Numbered from the stretch's first letter, positions 31,723-40,948 are shown. The stretch is DNA of 64,000 nucleotides from Sphingosinicella sp. CPCC 101087 (GCF_004151485.1 NZ_SBFF01000004.1:62001-126000); one strand, 5' to 3'. Notes: a model not told the origin generated them from the sequence alone. Translations and numbers: made by a program.

Positions 31723-34308
31723 CTAGCCCAGGCTCTTGCTGGCCTGCTCGAACACATCCTTGGAAAGGCCCGCCGTCGCGACGATCCGCTCGAGCTCGGC
31801 GCGCATGAGTGCGGCGCGCTGTTCGTCGAAGCGGCGCCAGCGGCCCAGCGGGGGAACCAGTCGGGCCGCAGTCTGCGGGTTGAGCTTGTCCTCGGCCAGG
31901 ATCATGTCGGCCAGGAAGCGGTAGCCGCGCCCCGACACATCGTGAAACGCGCGCTGGTTGGCGGCGAAGGCGCCGACGAGCGAGCGCAGCCGGTTCGGGT
32001 TGGACAATGTGAAATCCGGGTGCCGGGCAAGCGCCTCCACCTGGGCCGGCGTGTCGGCGCGCGTCGACAAGGCCTGCACGCTGAACCATTTGTCGAGCAC
32101 CAGCGCATTGTCCCGGTAGCGGTCGTAAAAGGCGGAGAGGGCCGCCTGCCGCTCCGCCGAATCGCCATTGGCGAGGACGACCAGCGCGCCCTGCCGGTCC
32201 GTCATGTTGTCGGCGCCGTCGAACTGGGCCTGGGCGAGCACGGGCGCATCCGCCGCGCCGGCCGCCATGATGTAGCCGAGCGCGACCGAACGCAGCCGTC
32301 GGGCACCCTTGGCGGACGAACTATATTCGTAGCGATTGGCGGCGTGAGTCGAATAAGCCTGCCGCCACAGCGCCTCCAGCTCGCGGCCGAGCTCGGCGCG
32401 CAGCGCCTCGCGGCTCCGGTGGATCGCATCGGGATCGACCGTGTCCATCCGGTCGCCGATGAAGGTCTCGCTCGGCAGGAGCACCGTTTCGGCGACGAAG
32501 GCGGGATCGAGCGCCCGATCGGCGAGCGCGTGGCGCACGGCCTCGACGACCGCATGATGATCGGCCGCGCCGCCCGAGACGGACCGGATCAAGGTGTCGA
32601 GCATCAACTGCTGCATCGCCTCGTAGCGGGCGAAGGGATCGTCGTCATGCGCGGACAGGAAAGCGAGGTCGGCCGCCGTGCGGTCGGTCTCGACGATGAT
32701 GGGTGCCGAGAAGTCGCGGTTGATCGACAGGACCGGCCGTTCGGGCGCGCGCTCGAGCACGACTTCGGCCTTCGCCTCGTCGAGGAGGACGAGACGCTCG
32801 TCGGCCGCCACGCCGGTGGCCTCGTCGAGCAAGGCGATCCTGAGCGGGATCGGCATCGGCTGCTTGGCGGGCTGCCCCGGGGTCGGCGGCACCTCCTGCT
32901 CGAGCAGCAATCTCGGGCTGCCCGGACCCCGCACCAGGCTCGCCCTGACCCGGGGGGTGCCCGCCTGGGAATACCACAAGCGGAAGCGCGACAGATCGGC
33001 CCCGCTGGCATCCTCCATCGCCCGGACGAAATCCTCGCACGTCACCGCCTGGCCGTCATGCCGGTCGAAATAGAGGTCGCATCCGGCGCGGAACTTCTCC
33101 GGGCCCAGGATAGTGCGGATCATCCGGATGAGCTCGGCGCCCTTGTTGTAGACGGTCGCCGTGTAGAAGTTGGAGATCTCGATATATGAATCGGGCCGCA
33201 CCGGATGCGCGAGCGGCCCGCCGTCCTCCGGAAACTGGGCCGCGCGGAGCATCCGGACGTCCTCGATCCGCTTCACCGCGGGCGAGCCCATGTCGGCGCT
33301 GAACTGCTGGTCGCGGAAGACCGTGAAACCCTCCTTCAGCGACAGCTGGAACCAGTCGCGGCAGGTGACCCTGTTCCCCGACCAGTTATGGAAATATTCG
33401 TGCGCGACGACGCCGGCGATCGCGTCATAGTCCGCATCCGTCGCCGTATCCGGGTCGGCGAGGATGTAGCGCGAGTTGAAGATGTTGAGGCCCTTATTCT
33501 CCATCGCGCCGAAATTGAAGTCGGCGACCGCGACGATGTTGAACATCTCCAGGTCATATTCGCGGCCGAACACCTCCTCGTCCCACTTCATGGCCGCCTT
33601 CAGCGAGGTCATGGCATGCTCGGTCTTCGGCAGGTCGCCCTCGCGAACCCAGATGGCCAGCTGCACGGTCTTGCCGGAGCGGGTGACGAAGCTGTCGCGA
33701 TTGGCGACGAGGCTGCCGGCGACCAGCGCGAAGAGATAGCAGGGCTTGGGAAAGGGATCGTGCCATTCCGCCCAATGCCGGCCGCCGTCGAGCTCGCCCT
33801 GCGCGACCGGATCGCCATTGGCGAGCAGCACCGGATAGGCCCCGCGGTCGGCGACCATCCTGACCCGATATCGGCTGAGCACGTCCGGACGGTCCGGAAA
33901 CGGCGTGATCCGGCGAAAGCCTTCGGCTTCGCACTGCGTGCACAGCATGCCGCCGGATTCGTACAGTCCCATGAGCTGGGTGTTGGCGCGCGGCGCGATC
34001 TCGACCTCGGTCTCGACGGTGGCACGGTCGCCTTCGATCGGGATTCTCAGGACGTCATTCTCGAAACGATAATTGACCGCCTGGCCGTCGACCGCGACGC
34101 GGCGCACCACGAGATTCTTGGCGTCGAGGCGCAGCGGCAGCCGGTGCCGGCCTTCGCGCTCTATCTCGAGAGTCGAGCGCACCACCGTGCGCGCGCCGTC
34201 GAGATCGAGTTCCAGCGAGATCTGTGGAACGCGCCATTCCGGCGGCTGGTAGTCCTCGCGCCGAACGATCGGCGGAGGGGCGGTGTGAGCGGGACGGGCA
34301 TCGGCCAT
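31723..34308 (-). CDS. pepN: Aminopeptidase N (M1 family)
   Basis: 861 residues. Exopeptidase motif NFGAMENKGLN, zinc site VAHEYFHNWSGNRVTCRDWF with the second-half Glu in LSLKEGFTVF, and the four-domain layout of E. coli-type PepN; the C-terminal ARM-like domain is complete. Releases N-terminal residues from peptides in the cytoplasm. ATG at 34308 gives MADARPAH, which fits the usual length of 860-890; the upstream reading without a signal or SD is rejected. Confidence 0.96.
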   Translation of the reverse strand: MADARPAHTAPPPIVRREDYQPPEWRVPQISLELDLDGARTVVRSTLEIEREGRHRLPLRLDAKNLVVRRVAVDGQAVNYRFENDVLRIPIEGDRATVETEVEIAPRANTQLMGLYESGGMLCTQCEAEGFRRITPFPDRPDVLSRYRVRMVADRGAYPVLLANGDPVAQGELDGGRHWAEWHDPFPKPCYLFALVAGSLVANRDSFVTRSGKTVQLAIWVREGDLPKTEHAMTSLKAAMKWDEEVFGREYDLEMFNIVAVADFNFGAMENKGLNIFNSRYILADPDTATDADYDAIAGVVAHEYFHNWSGNRVTCRDWFQLSLKEGFTVFRDQQFSADMGSPAVKRIEDVRMLRAAQFPEDGGPLAHPVRPDSYIEISNFYTATVYNKGAELIRMIRTILGPEKFRAGCDLYFDRHDGQAVTCEDFVRAMEDASGADLSRFRLWYSQAGTPRVRASLVRGPGSPRLLLEQEVPPTPGQPAKQPMPIPLRIALLDEATGVAADERLVLLDEAKAEVVLERAPERPVLSINRDFSAPIIVETDRTAADLAFLSAHDDDPFARYEAMQQLMLDTLIRSVSGGAADHHAVVEAVRHALADRALDPAFVAETVLLPSETFIGDRMDTVDPDAIHRSREALRAELGRELEALWRQAYSTHAANRYEYSSSAKGARRLRSVALGYIMAAGAADAPVLAQAQFDGADNMTDRQGALVVLANGDSAERQAALSAFYDRYRDNALVLDKWFSVQALSTRADTPAQVEALARHPDFTLSNPNRLRSLVGAFAANQRAFHDVSGRGYRFLADMILAEDKLNPQTAARLVPPLGRWRRFDEQRAALMRAELERIVATAGLSKDVFEQASKSLG

Positions 34309-34445
34309 GTCCAAGGTGTAGGACCGAGCAGGAACCGGCGCAATGGAAGGCGAACGGTTGCTGTGCCGTAACACGCGCCGCAAATCGCACGTCTCGTCGA
34401 ATTTTTCAGGCTTCCTCAATGTTTTCCTGCTGATAGGGTCGCGCC

Positions 34446-34916
34446 ATGAACCGCATAGACGACCTGCTGATCGACAAAGTCACCTCCCCGCTCGCCGGAT
34501 GGCTCCAGCACCGCCTGGACATGCCTCCGTGGCGCGCCTCATTCGAATGCCTGAACGGCAGCGTCGTCTTCTACGTCGCCGCGGTCGCGCTCCAGATCGC
34601 CGGCACGGGACCCTATGACGGGGTGTTCGCGATCATGCTGAGGGCCCTGGTCTGGCTGCTCGTCCTCGAAGCGGTGCGCAAGCATGCCTATCGCCAGGCG
34701 GCCTCGTCGGTCGGCACCCGGACGGCGCGCGTGCGCGAATGGATGTTCCGGATCGTCTTCGCGGCCATGCTGCCGATCAGCCTCTGCTATGCCGACGGGA
34801 TCGACAATCTTCTCTATTCGACCTCGTTGCTGCTGCTTGTCGGGCATCTCTACTTCAAGGCCTCGGACACTCCGCCGCCTCAGCCGAAAGGCCGTCTCGC
34901 CCTCGGCCGCGCCTGA
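34446..34916 (+). CDS. Membrane protein of unknown function
   Basis: 156 residues with two or three membrane segments (about 36-55, 61-78, 101-118 and possibly 123-137) and a charged RTARVREW loop. Ends in a Pro/Lys-rich tail. Divergent from pepN. I recognise no named family. Confidence 0.72.
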   Translation: MNRIDDLLIDKVTSPLAGWLQHRLDMPPWRASFECLNGSVVFYVAAVALQIAGTGPYDGVFAIMLRALVWLLVLEAVRKHAYRQAASSVGTRTARVREWMFRIVFAAMLPISLCYADGIDNLLYSTSLLLLVGHLYFKASDTPPPQPKGRLALGRA

Positions 34917-34956
34917 GCGAAGCGGCAAGCGCGCCCACCGGATTCGGTCCGGCGGC

Positions 34957-34982
34957 GGAACCAAGCCCAAGGGTCAAGCGTC
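34957..34982 (+). promoter_or_regulatory. EcfG-like (general stress response) promoter
   Basis: GGAAC (34957-34961), 17-base spacer, CGTC (34979-34982). Consensus of the alphaproteobacterial EcfG promoter is GGAAC-N16/17-CGTT, so one base differs. It lies 53 bases before the ATG of a YeaQ/YmgE-type stress protein, a typical EcfG target. Confidence 0.45.
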
Positions 34983-35034
34983 TTGTTGGCGATCCGCAGT
35001 TTCGGCTGACGGAGCACGGACGGGAGTATCCACC

Positions 35035-35307
35035 ATGGGTCTTATTCTGGCGCTTATCATCGGAGGCATCATCGGGTGGCTGGCCAGCATCGTCATGCGC
35101 ACCGATGCCCAGCAGGGGATCATACTCAACATCGTCGTCGGCATCGTCGGCTCGCTGCTCGGCAGCTTCCTGCTTGGCGGTTTCTTCGGTGCTGATGGCA
35201 ATATCATCAACAGCCCGCTCGACGTCGGCACCCTGATCGCCGCCTTCCTTGGCGCGGTCATCCTGCTGGCGATCGTCAACCTGTTCCGCAGGGGCGCGGT
35301 CCGCTAA
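35035..35307 (+). CDS. GlsB/YeaQ/YmgE-family stress-response membrane protein
   Basis: 90 residues, three membrane segments rich in Gly (about 2-19, 30-51, 65-83), typical LILALIIGGIIGWLASIVMR start and GNIVVGIVGSLLG-like centre. Members are transglycosylase-associated/stress-inducible small membrane proteins. An EcfG-type promoter upstream agrees with general-stress induction. Followed by two strong hairpins. Confidence 0.9.
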   Translation: MGLILALIIGGIIGWLASIVMRTDAQQGIILNIVVGIVGSLLGSFLLGGFFGADGNIINSPLDVGTLIAAFLGAVILLAIVNLFRRGAVR

Positions 35308-35324
35308 CCGAGGTTTCGGTCTCC

Positions 35325-35360
35325 GGCAAGCCCGCTTTCGTCCCCCGGCGCGGGCTTGCC
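35325..35360. terminator. Hairpin 1 in convergent gap
   Basis: GGCAAGCCCGC (35325-35335) and GCGGGCTTGCC (35350-35360): an 11-bp perfect stem with a 14-base loop, between the YmgE-type gene (+) and the EamA gene (-). No U-run directly after it. Confidence 0.55.
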
Positions 35361-35369
35361 CATCCAGGG

Positions 35370-35404
35370 CAGCAGGCGATCCCATCGCCTGCTGTCCTAG
35401 TTTT
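35370..35404 (+). terminator. Hairpin 2 in convergent gap
   Basis: CAGCAGGCGAT-CCC-ATCGCCTGCTG (35370-35394), an 11-bp perfect stem, followed by TCCTAGTTTT. Good candidate for the intrinsic terminator of the plus-strand gene; read on the minus strand it can also stop the EamA/aldolase message. Confidence 0.7.
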
Positions 35405-36330
35405 CACGTCCTGGTGGGCGCCTGCCTCGCTCGCAGCGCAATCGCCATTCCAGCCAGCGCCAAGATGCCCCCCGCGACGGCGAGCGCCGACCAGCGATAG
35501 CCTTCCGCGACGGTCGAGATCGCCATGGCGAGAATCGGAATGAGCAGACTCGAATAGGCCGCGCGGCCAGGCCCCACTGCCCGGACCACGGCGAAATACA
35601 GCGGGAAGGCGAGCGCCGAGGCGACCAGGCCGAGGTAGAGAAGCCCGAGCCAATAGCCCGGCCGCGAATCGGCGACCGGCGCGCCTGACAGCAACCAGGC
35701 AATGAGGGCGTTGGCGACGCAGGCATAAACCATTGCCCAGGCGACGAGACTCGCCATCGGCCAGGCTGTTACGCGGCGGGTGGCCTGGATGACGTTGGCG
35801 GCCGACGCCGAGAGGACGCCGAGCAGGCTGAAGCCGATCCCGAGTCCGATCTCCCGGGGCGGGAGCGGGCTCGCCCGCAATTCTTGCACGAACAGAAGGG
35901 CGACCCCCGTCGCCGCGAGCGCGGATCCGCCGACGAAGCCGATGGTCAGCCGCTGCTTGAGGAACAGCCAGGCAAGCACGCTGTTGGGTACCATCAACAG
36001 GGCGAAGACGGTCGCGACCAGACCGGACGTGACGTGATGCTCCGCCGCGTAGACGAAGTTGAAGTTCAGGGAGAATTGCAGGAGCCCGAGCGGGACGGCG
36101 AGGAGATGGCCGGCCCGGCCGATGCGCAGCGAGGCGCCGACGGCGGCGGCGTAAACGAGCATCGCAACGGCGGCGATGGCGAATCTGTAGGTCACGGACC
36201 ATGAGGCGGGTACCGGGAACGGTCCGCCGATCTGATCCTTGATGACGATCCAGGTCGAACTCCAGATCAGCGTGATGAGAAGAAAGGGGATCAGGACCTT
36301 CGGGTCGCGGAGCCCGCGAGCGTCGCTCAC
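35404..36330 (-). CDS. EamA-family (DMT) transporter
   Basis: 308 residues, ten predicted membrane segments in two EamA repeats. TLIWSSTWIVIKDQIGG is the common DMT opening, and the LLMVPNSVLAWLFLKQRLTI segment ends the first repeat. An exporter or importer of small metabolites; the substrate is unknown, although the coupling to a threonine-aldolase gene (four-base overlap) suggests an amino-acid connection. Inner membrane. Confidence 0.92.
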   Translation of the reverse strand: MSDARGLRDPKVLIPFLLITLIWSSTWIVIKDQIGGPFPVPASWSVTYRFAIAAVAMLVYAAAVGASLRIGRAGHLLAVPLGLLQFSLNFNFVYAAEHHVTSGLVATVFALLMVPNSVLAWLFLKQRLTIGFVGGSALAATGVALLFVQELRASPLPPREIGLGIGFSLLGVLSASAANVIQATRRVTAWPMASLVAWAMVYACVANALIAWLLSGAPVADSRPGYWLGLLYLGLVASALAFPLYFAVVRAVGPGRAAYSSLLIPILAMAISTVAEGYRWSALAVAGGILALAGMAIALRARQAPTRT

Positions 36331-37331
36331 AGCGCCCGGATTGCCGCCGCGAGCGCATCGACCGCGGCCGGGTCGCTGTCCCAGCTCGTCACCAGCCGCG
36401 CCTCACCAGGCCCCCAGTCGTAAAAGTCGAAGCCCTGAGCGCGCAATGTCGCCGCTTCCTCGAACGTCACCCGCACGAACACCTCGTTAGCCTGCACCGG
36501 CAGGACCAGACGATCCGCTCCGGCCGCTTCGGCGAGCCGCGCTGCCGCCGCATTGGCGGCGCGGGCGTTGCGCAGCCACACGTCGCCCTCCAACATGGCG
36601 AGGATCTGAGCGGCAAGGTAGCGCCCCTTGGACAGGAGATGGCCCGCGCGCTTGCGGCGGTAGCGGGTGGCCATCGCCAGCTCCGGGCGGAAGAAGACGA
36701 GGAGCTCGGCGGACAGGCCGCCATTCTTGACGAATCCGAAGCTCAGCGCATCGACGCCGGCCTTCCAGCTGAGGTCGGCCGGGGTGCAGCCGAGGCTCGC
36801 CACCGCATTGGCGAAACGGGCGCCGTCGAGATGGAAACCGAGGCCCCGATCACGGCAGAGCGATCCGAGCGCCGCGGTCTCCTCGGGCGTGTAGACGAGA
36901 CCATATTCGGTCGCGTTGGTGATCGACAGCGCCGCCGGCTGGACCTGATGCACGTCGTCACGGACCGTGTCGATCAAGGCCTTCACCGCCGCGGGAGTCA
37001 GCTTCGCGCCTTCGCCCTCGGCGAGCAGCAGCTTCGCGCCATGGGTGAAGAATTCGGGCGCGCCGCATTCATCGTTCTGGATATGAGCGTCGCGATGGCA
37101 GACGATGGCGCCGTGCGGCGGGCAAAGCGCGGCCAGAGCAAGGCTGTTCGCGGCCGTGCCGGTCGAGACCCAGAGCGCCGCCACCTCGGTTCCGAACAGG
37201 CCGGACAGCGCCTCGTCGAGACGTCGGCTCCAGGCATCGCCGTCATAGGCCGTGTCCATGCGATTGGCCTCGGCGATCGCCGAGATCGCCTCGGGGCAGG
37301 CCGCGGCGGCATTGTCGGAAAAGAAGCGCAT
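36327..37331 (-). CDS. Low-specificity L-threonine aldolase family enzyme
   Basis: 334 residues. MRFFSDNAAAACPEAISAIA start, PLP-binding FLSG/WVSTGTAANSLALAALC-type segment, HLDGARFANAVASLG, and the Schiff-base lysine in DALSFGFVKNGG. The beta-eliminating lyase/threonine aldolase group cleaves L-threonine or other beta-hydroxy amino acids to glycine and aldehyde. In the usual motif SFGGTKNG two residues differ here (F-V), with the lysine retained. Overlaps the EamA gene by four bases. Confidence 0.92.
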   Translation of the reverse strand: MRFFSDNAAAACPEAISAIAEANRMDTAYDGDAWSRRLDEALSGLFGTEVAALWVSTGTAANSLALAALCPPHGAIVCHRDAHIQNDECGAPEFFTHGAKLLLAEGEGAKLTPAAVKALIDTVRDDVHQVQPAALSITNATEYGLVYTPEETAALGSLCRDRGLGFHLDGARFANAVASLGCTPADLSWKAGVDALSFGFVKNGGLSAELLVFFRPELAMATRYRRKRAGHLLSKGRYLAAQILAMLEGDVWLRNARAANAAAARLAEAAGADRLVLPVQANEVFVRVTFEEAATLRAQGFDFYDWGPGEARLVTSWDSDPAAVDALAAAIRAL

Positions 37332-37454
37332 GCGGCGGCATTAGAGCCGGCACGGGCCCGGTCAATCCTGCGGATCATCCGCGAAAAGAAGGCGTGCGTT
37401 TACGAAATCTTGGCCCTTGGCCGCTAGTCCGGAATTCGAACCGAGGGAAAAGGA

Positions 37455-37886
37455 ATGGGCGCCGACAATTTCGTGAACGCCGAGGTAGGCGGAAAGCGCG
37501 CGGCGAAGCGGGCGCGGGTCCTGATCGCGGCGAAGCTGAAGACGCCCCTCGGCGAGGTCGACGTACGTCTCAGGGACCTGTCGCGAAAGGGGGCCCTCGT
37601 CGAATGCGTCCAGCAGCCGGAGGTCGGCAGCGAGGTGGTCTTCATACGCGGCTCGACGCAGGTTCCGGCGCGCGTCGCCTGGGCCGCGGGTGGGCGGATC
37701 GGGCTCGAATTCCTGTTCATGATCGACGAACAGGAGGTGCTCGTCCAGCTCAAGCGCCGCGAGAGGTCTTCGGGGGACCGCTACCGGCGCCCCGGCCTCA
37801 ACGAGGTCATGTCCGACCAGGAGCGCAAGCTCGCCGTCGCCTGGGGCGTGACCGTCGGGCTCAACCTCCCCGGAAGCGACAGCTGA
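37455..37886 (+). CDS. PilZ-domain protein
   Basis: 143 residues, one PilZ domain (about 16-100): basic start GGKRAAKRARVLIAAKL, DLSRKGALVEC motif, and ARVAWAAGGRIGLEFLFMI strand. The canonical c-di-GMP RxxxR sits in the KRAAKRARV region; the D/N-x-S-x-x-G motif is DLSRKG. Possibly binds c-di-GMP and tunes surface behaviour. Eight bases before a second PilZ gene. Confidence 0.88.
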   Translation: MGADNFVNAEVGGKRAAKRARVLIAAKLKTPLGEVDVRLRDLSRKGALVECVQQPEVGSEVVFIRGSTQVPARVAWAAGGRIGLEFLFMIDEQEVLVQLKRRERSSGDRYRRPGLNEVMSDQERKLAVAWGVTVGLNLPGSDS

Positions 37887-37894
37887 GACCGGCC

Positions 37895-38281
37895 GTGACC
37901 GCTTTTTCCGGCCACTGGTCACCTTCGTTCAGCGCCCCGCTGACGCTCAGCGGCGAAATCTCCACCCACGTCGAATTCGATGCGCCGACACGGAAGAGCC
38001 GACGCTCCGAGCGGGTCCCGGTCGCGCTCGGCGCGGGCCTGCGCCAGCGCGGCGCATCGGGCGTCTCCGTCCAGATCACGGACCTTTCCACCGACGGCTT
38101 CCGCGTCGCCACGCACCTCGAACTGCAGGTCGGCACCGACGTGTGGCTGCGCCTTCCCGGCCTGGAGGCGAGCCACGCCCGCGTCGTCTGGGCGGAAGGT
38201 CAATCGATCGGCTGCGCCTTTATTCGCCCCCTACACCCGGCCGTCCTCGAAATGATCGTTGCGAAGTCCCAGCGACGCTGA
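37895..38281 (+). CDS. PilZ-domain protein (second copy)
   Basis: 128 residues from GTG 37895. PilZ domain about 32-118: SRRSERVPVALGAGLRQRG (arginine-rich c-di-GMP arm), QITDLSTDGFRVATHLEL (DxSxxG motif), ARVVWAEGQSIGCAFIRPLH. It retains both binding motifs better than the first copy. Same operon, 8-base gap. The GTG start gives an N-terminal extension of about 30 residues of unknown role. Confidence 0.85.
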   Translation: MTAFSGHWSPSFSAPLTLSGEISTHVEFDAPTRKSRRSERVPVALGAGLRQRGASGVSVQITDLSTDGFRVATHLELQVGTDVWLRLPGLEASHARVVWAEGQSIGCAFIRPLHPAVLEMIVAKSQRR

Positions 38282-38367
38282 GCCGGCCCGGGGCGACCAG
38301 CCGCCGGACGGATTCGGAATTTGTCCGATCTTGTGTTAAGCGGGCGGGGTCGAGGGGAGGCGACAAT

Positions 38368-38535
38368 ATGGAATCAGACTATCGCTATTATTCGCGTCGA
38401 GCCGCGGAAGAGACGCGGCGTGCGGCACGCGCCATTACACCCGAAGCCCGCGAGCGCCATCGTGAGCTTGCCAACCTGTTCGAGACCAAGGCCGAAGAGC
38501 GTCATCACGGCCAGGAACGACGATATGCCCGTTAG
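38368..38535 (+). CDS. Small charged helical protein
   Basis: 55 residues: SDYRYYSRRAAEETRRAARA, then PEARERHRELANLFETKAEE and a His/Arg tail. All helical, strongly charged; no membrane segment. GAGGGGAGG (38352-38360) precedes the ATG by 7 bases, supporting translation. I associate similar 'YY-RRA--E' short proteins with sphingomonads; no function is known to me. Confidence 0.72.
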   Translation: MESDYRYYSRRAAEETRRAARAITPEARERHRELANLFETKAEERHHGQERRYAR

Positions 38536-38574
38536 GGCCTGACTTCCTCGCGATGGGATAGCAATAGGCACCCT

Positions 38575-38595
38575 GGCCGTGAGATATTCACGGCC
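38575..38595 (+). terminator. Hairpin after the 55-residue gene
   Basis: GGCCGTGA-GATAT-TCACGGCC, 8-bp perfect stem 39 bases downstream of the stop; a T-rich stretch (GGCTTTATT) follows after 6 bases. Possible intrinsic terminator. Confidence 0.45.
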
Positions 38596-38720
38596 GCCGC
38601 GGCTTTATTGGTGCGCCGCCTTGAGCATCTGTCCCGAAACATGGACCAAGATCGACCGGGTCGCCCGATCGCGCCTGTGCGGCGGATCGAAGCCTGGAAG
38701 CCCAGGCCATTGGCCGCGAA

Positions 38721-38795
<75 letters not shown>

Positions 38796-38816
38796 ACGTC
38801 GTTCGCGGAAGGCGGC

Positions 38817-38846
38817 GCTATGGCCGCTGGGGCGATATAGTGTCAA
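38817..38846 (-). promoter_or_regulatory. Promoter of tRNA-Thr
   Basis: TTGACA (38846-38841), 18-base spacer, CATAGC (38822-38817); start expected at about 38810, 15 bases before the mature tRNA. Confidence 0.7.
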
Positions 38847-38920
38847 GGCGGCTCGCCGCAACCGCGCCCGTCGCCCGCCGCCGGATTGAGTTTGGCGCCG
38901 GTCGGGCATAACCCGGCGCC

Positions 38921-39058
38921 ATGGCTGGAAAGGACCAAGAGCGCGCACAAAGGCTCGCCGCGGCGCTGCGCGAGAATCTGCGCCGCCGCAAGGCGCAGGC
39001 GCGTGCGAAGGACCATGCGCCGGCCGACGACAAGAAGGAACCGGACTCCGGCGCCTGA
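38921..39058 (+). CDS. Conserved 45-residue basic protein
   Basis: 45 residues: AGKDQERAQRLAAALRENLR and then RRKAQARAKDH, with an acidic end. The 'LAAALRENLRRRKAQAR' type helix is, to my knowledge, a conserved small protein of alphaproteobacteria, commonly left unannotated. No SD sequence is obvious (CCGGCGCC before ATG). Possibly nucleic-acid binding on the basis of charge only. Confidence 0.7.
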   Translation: MAGKDQERAQRLAAALRENLRRRKAQARAKDHAPADDKKEPDSGA

Positions 39059-39077
39059 CCGGCTCCGGCCGATCGCA

Positions 39078-40877
39078 TCAGAGCGGGGCGCACTGCGCCT
39101 CGAGCCAGGCGCGTACCTCCCCTTCGAGCTGCGGCCCCACGACCTCGAGCACCTTGGCGTGATAGCGGTCGATCCAGTTGCGCTCCCCGGGCGAGAGCAT
39201 TCCGGTTTCGATGAGGGCGCGATCGATCGGCGCGAAGGTGAGTGTCTCGAAGCCGAGCATCTTCCTTTCCGCGCCCTCGATCTCGCGGGCCACGACGAGG
39301 ACGAGATTCTCGACCCGAATGCCGTAGGCGCCGGTCTTGTAATAGCCGGGCTCGTTCGAGAGGATCATTCCGGCGCGCAGCGGCTCGTCTCCTCCGGGCT
39401 GGCCGCTGCCGGCCGGCGAGATACGCTGCGGCCCCTCATGGACGGAGAGAAAGCTTCCGACTCCGTGACCGGTGCCGTGGGCATAATCGAGCCCCGCCTG
39501 CCAGAGATATTGCCGGGCAAGGCTGTCGAGCTGGCTGCCCCGCGTGCCGTCGGGGAAGATTGCCCGCGCGACGCCAACATGGCCCTTGAGGACGCGAGTG
39601 AAGCGGTCGCGCATCTCCGCGCTCGGCGTGCCGATCGCGACGGTGCGGGTAACGTCGGTGGTTCCGTCCGGATACTGGCCGCCGCTATCGACGAGGTAGA
39701 GGGAATCGCGCTCGAGCGGCCGGTTCGTCTCTTCGGTCACGCGATAGTGGACGATCGCGCCGTTCGGGCCCGCGCCCGAGATGGTGTCGAAGCTCAGATC
39801 GCGAAGGTCGCCGCAGGCCTGCCGCAACGCATGCAGCTTCGCCGCGGCGCCGAGTTCGTCCACCCCGCCCTTGGGCGCCTCGACCGAGAGCCAGTGGAGG
39901 AAGCGGGACAGAGCCGCGCCGTCGCGCGCCTGGGCGGCGCGATGGCCCGCTATCTCGACTTCATTCTTGATCGCCTTCGGTAGAACGGAGGGGTCGCGTC
40001 GGGCGATCACCTTGGCACCCGCCTTGTCGAGCGCCCCGAAAATCGCCGCTACCGAGCGTTCCGGATCGACCGCGACCACCTTGCCGCCCTGCCCCGCCAG
40101 CCAGGGTTCGAATGCGTGGCGCTCGTGCAGCCGTACGCCGTTGCCGAGATGCTGCCGCACGTCCGGTCCGACCTTCTCCGAATCGACGAACAGATCGGCG
40201 GTGCCGTCCGCGTGGACGACGGCGAACGACAGAGCGACGGGAGTATGCTCGACATCCTGGCCGCGCACGTTGAGGGTCCAGGCAATGGAATCGAGGGCCG
40301 CGAGCACTGCCGAGTCCGCCTTCTGGGATTTCAGCCAGTCGGCCATCTCCTGTCGCTTGGCGGCCGACGAGCGGCCGGCAAGGCTGTCGGAGTGGACGAT
40401 GAGGCGCGCCCGCGAGGGCTCCGGCTTGTCGGCCCAGACGGCATCCACCGGGTTGCGTCGCACCGGCACCAGTTCGGCCCCCTTGTCGGCAAGCGCTTCC
40501 CGGGCCTTTTCGACCCAATCCCTCGTATGAAGCCAAGGATCATAGCCGATCCGCGCCCCTTGTGGCGCGTTCGCCTTCAGCCAGTCGGCGATGCTGGTCT
40601 CCGGGACCGACTGATAGCTCCAATGCTCGCCATCGACCTGGGCCCGCACCTGCAGCGTGTAGCGGCCATCGACGAAGATCGCCGCCTGTTCGGGCAGCAC
40701 CACGGCGGATCCGGCCGAGCCCTGGAACCCGGTCAACCAGGCCAGGCGCTGGGCGTAGCTGCCGACATATTCGCTCATATGCTCGTCGGTGAGCGGCACG
40801 ACGAAGCCGTCGAGTCGGTCGGACTTCAGTTGCTCGCGAAGCGCGGCGAGGCGGGCGGCATAGGTGGACATTTGCAT
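39078..40877 (-). CDS. Aminopeptidase P-family metallopeptidase (M24B)
   Basis: 599 residues, full length for the larger (three-domain) aminopeptidase P type. Two creatinase N-like domains followed by the pita-bread domain with dinuclear metal ligands: LVDSGGQYPDGTTDVTRTVA (two Asp), GHGVGSFLSVHEGP (His), ILSNEPGYY (Glu), GIRVENLVLV (Glu). Cleaves X-Pro N-termini of peptides in the cytoplasm. Two ATGs (40877 and 40871) are equally possible. Confidence 0.94.
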   Translation of the reverse strand: MQMSTYAARLAALREQLKSDRLDGFVVPLTDEHMSEYVGSYAQRLAWLTGFQGSAGSAVVLPEQAAIFVDGRYTLQVRAQVDGEHWSYQSVPETSIADWLKANAPQGARIGYDPWLHTRDWVEKAREALADKGAELVPVRRNPVDAVWADKPEPSRARLIVHSDSLAGRSSAAKRQEMADWLKSQKADSAVLAALDSIAWTLNVRGQDVEHTPVALSFAVVHADGTADLFVDSEKVGPDVRQHLGNGVRLHERHAFEPWLAGQGGKVVAVDPERSVAAIFGALDKAGAKVIARRDPSVLPKAIKNEVEIAGHRAAQARDGAALSRFLHWLSVEAPKGGVDELGAAAKLHALRQACGDLRDLSFDTISGAGPNGAIVHYRVTEETNRPLERDSLYLVDSGGQYPDGTTDVTRTVAIGTPSAEMRDRFTRVLKGHVGVARAIFPDGTRGSQLDSLARQYLWQAGLDYAHGTGHGVGSFLSVHEGPQRISPAGSGQPGGDEPLRAGMILSNEPGYYKTGAYGIRVENLVLVVAREIEGAERKMLGFETLTFAPIDRALIETGMLSPGERNWIDRYHAKVLEVVGPQLEGEVRAWLEAQCAPL

Positions 40878-40948
40878 TTTCCCGATTGGCGTCTATCGCC
40901 CGAGATAATCGCGCCGGGCACGCCGCGCTAGCGGGGGTGGGAACCATC

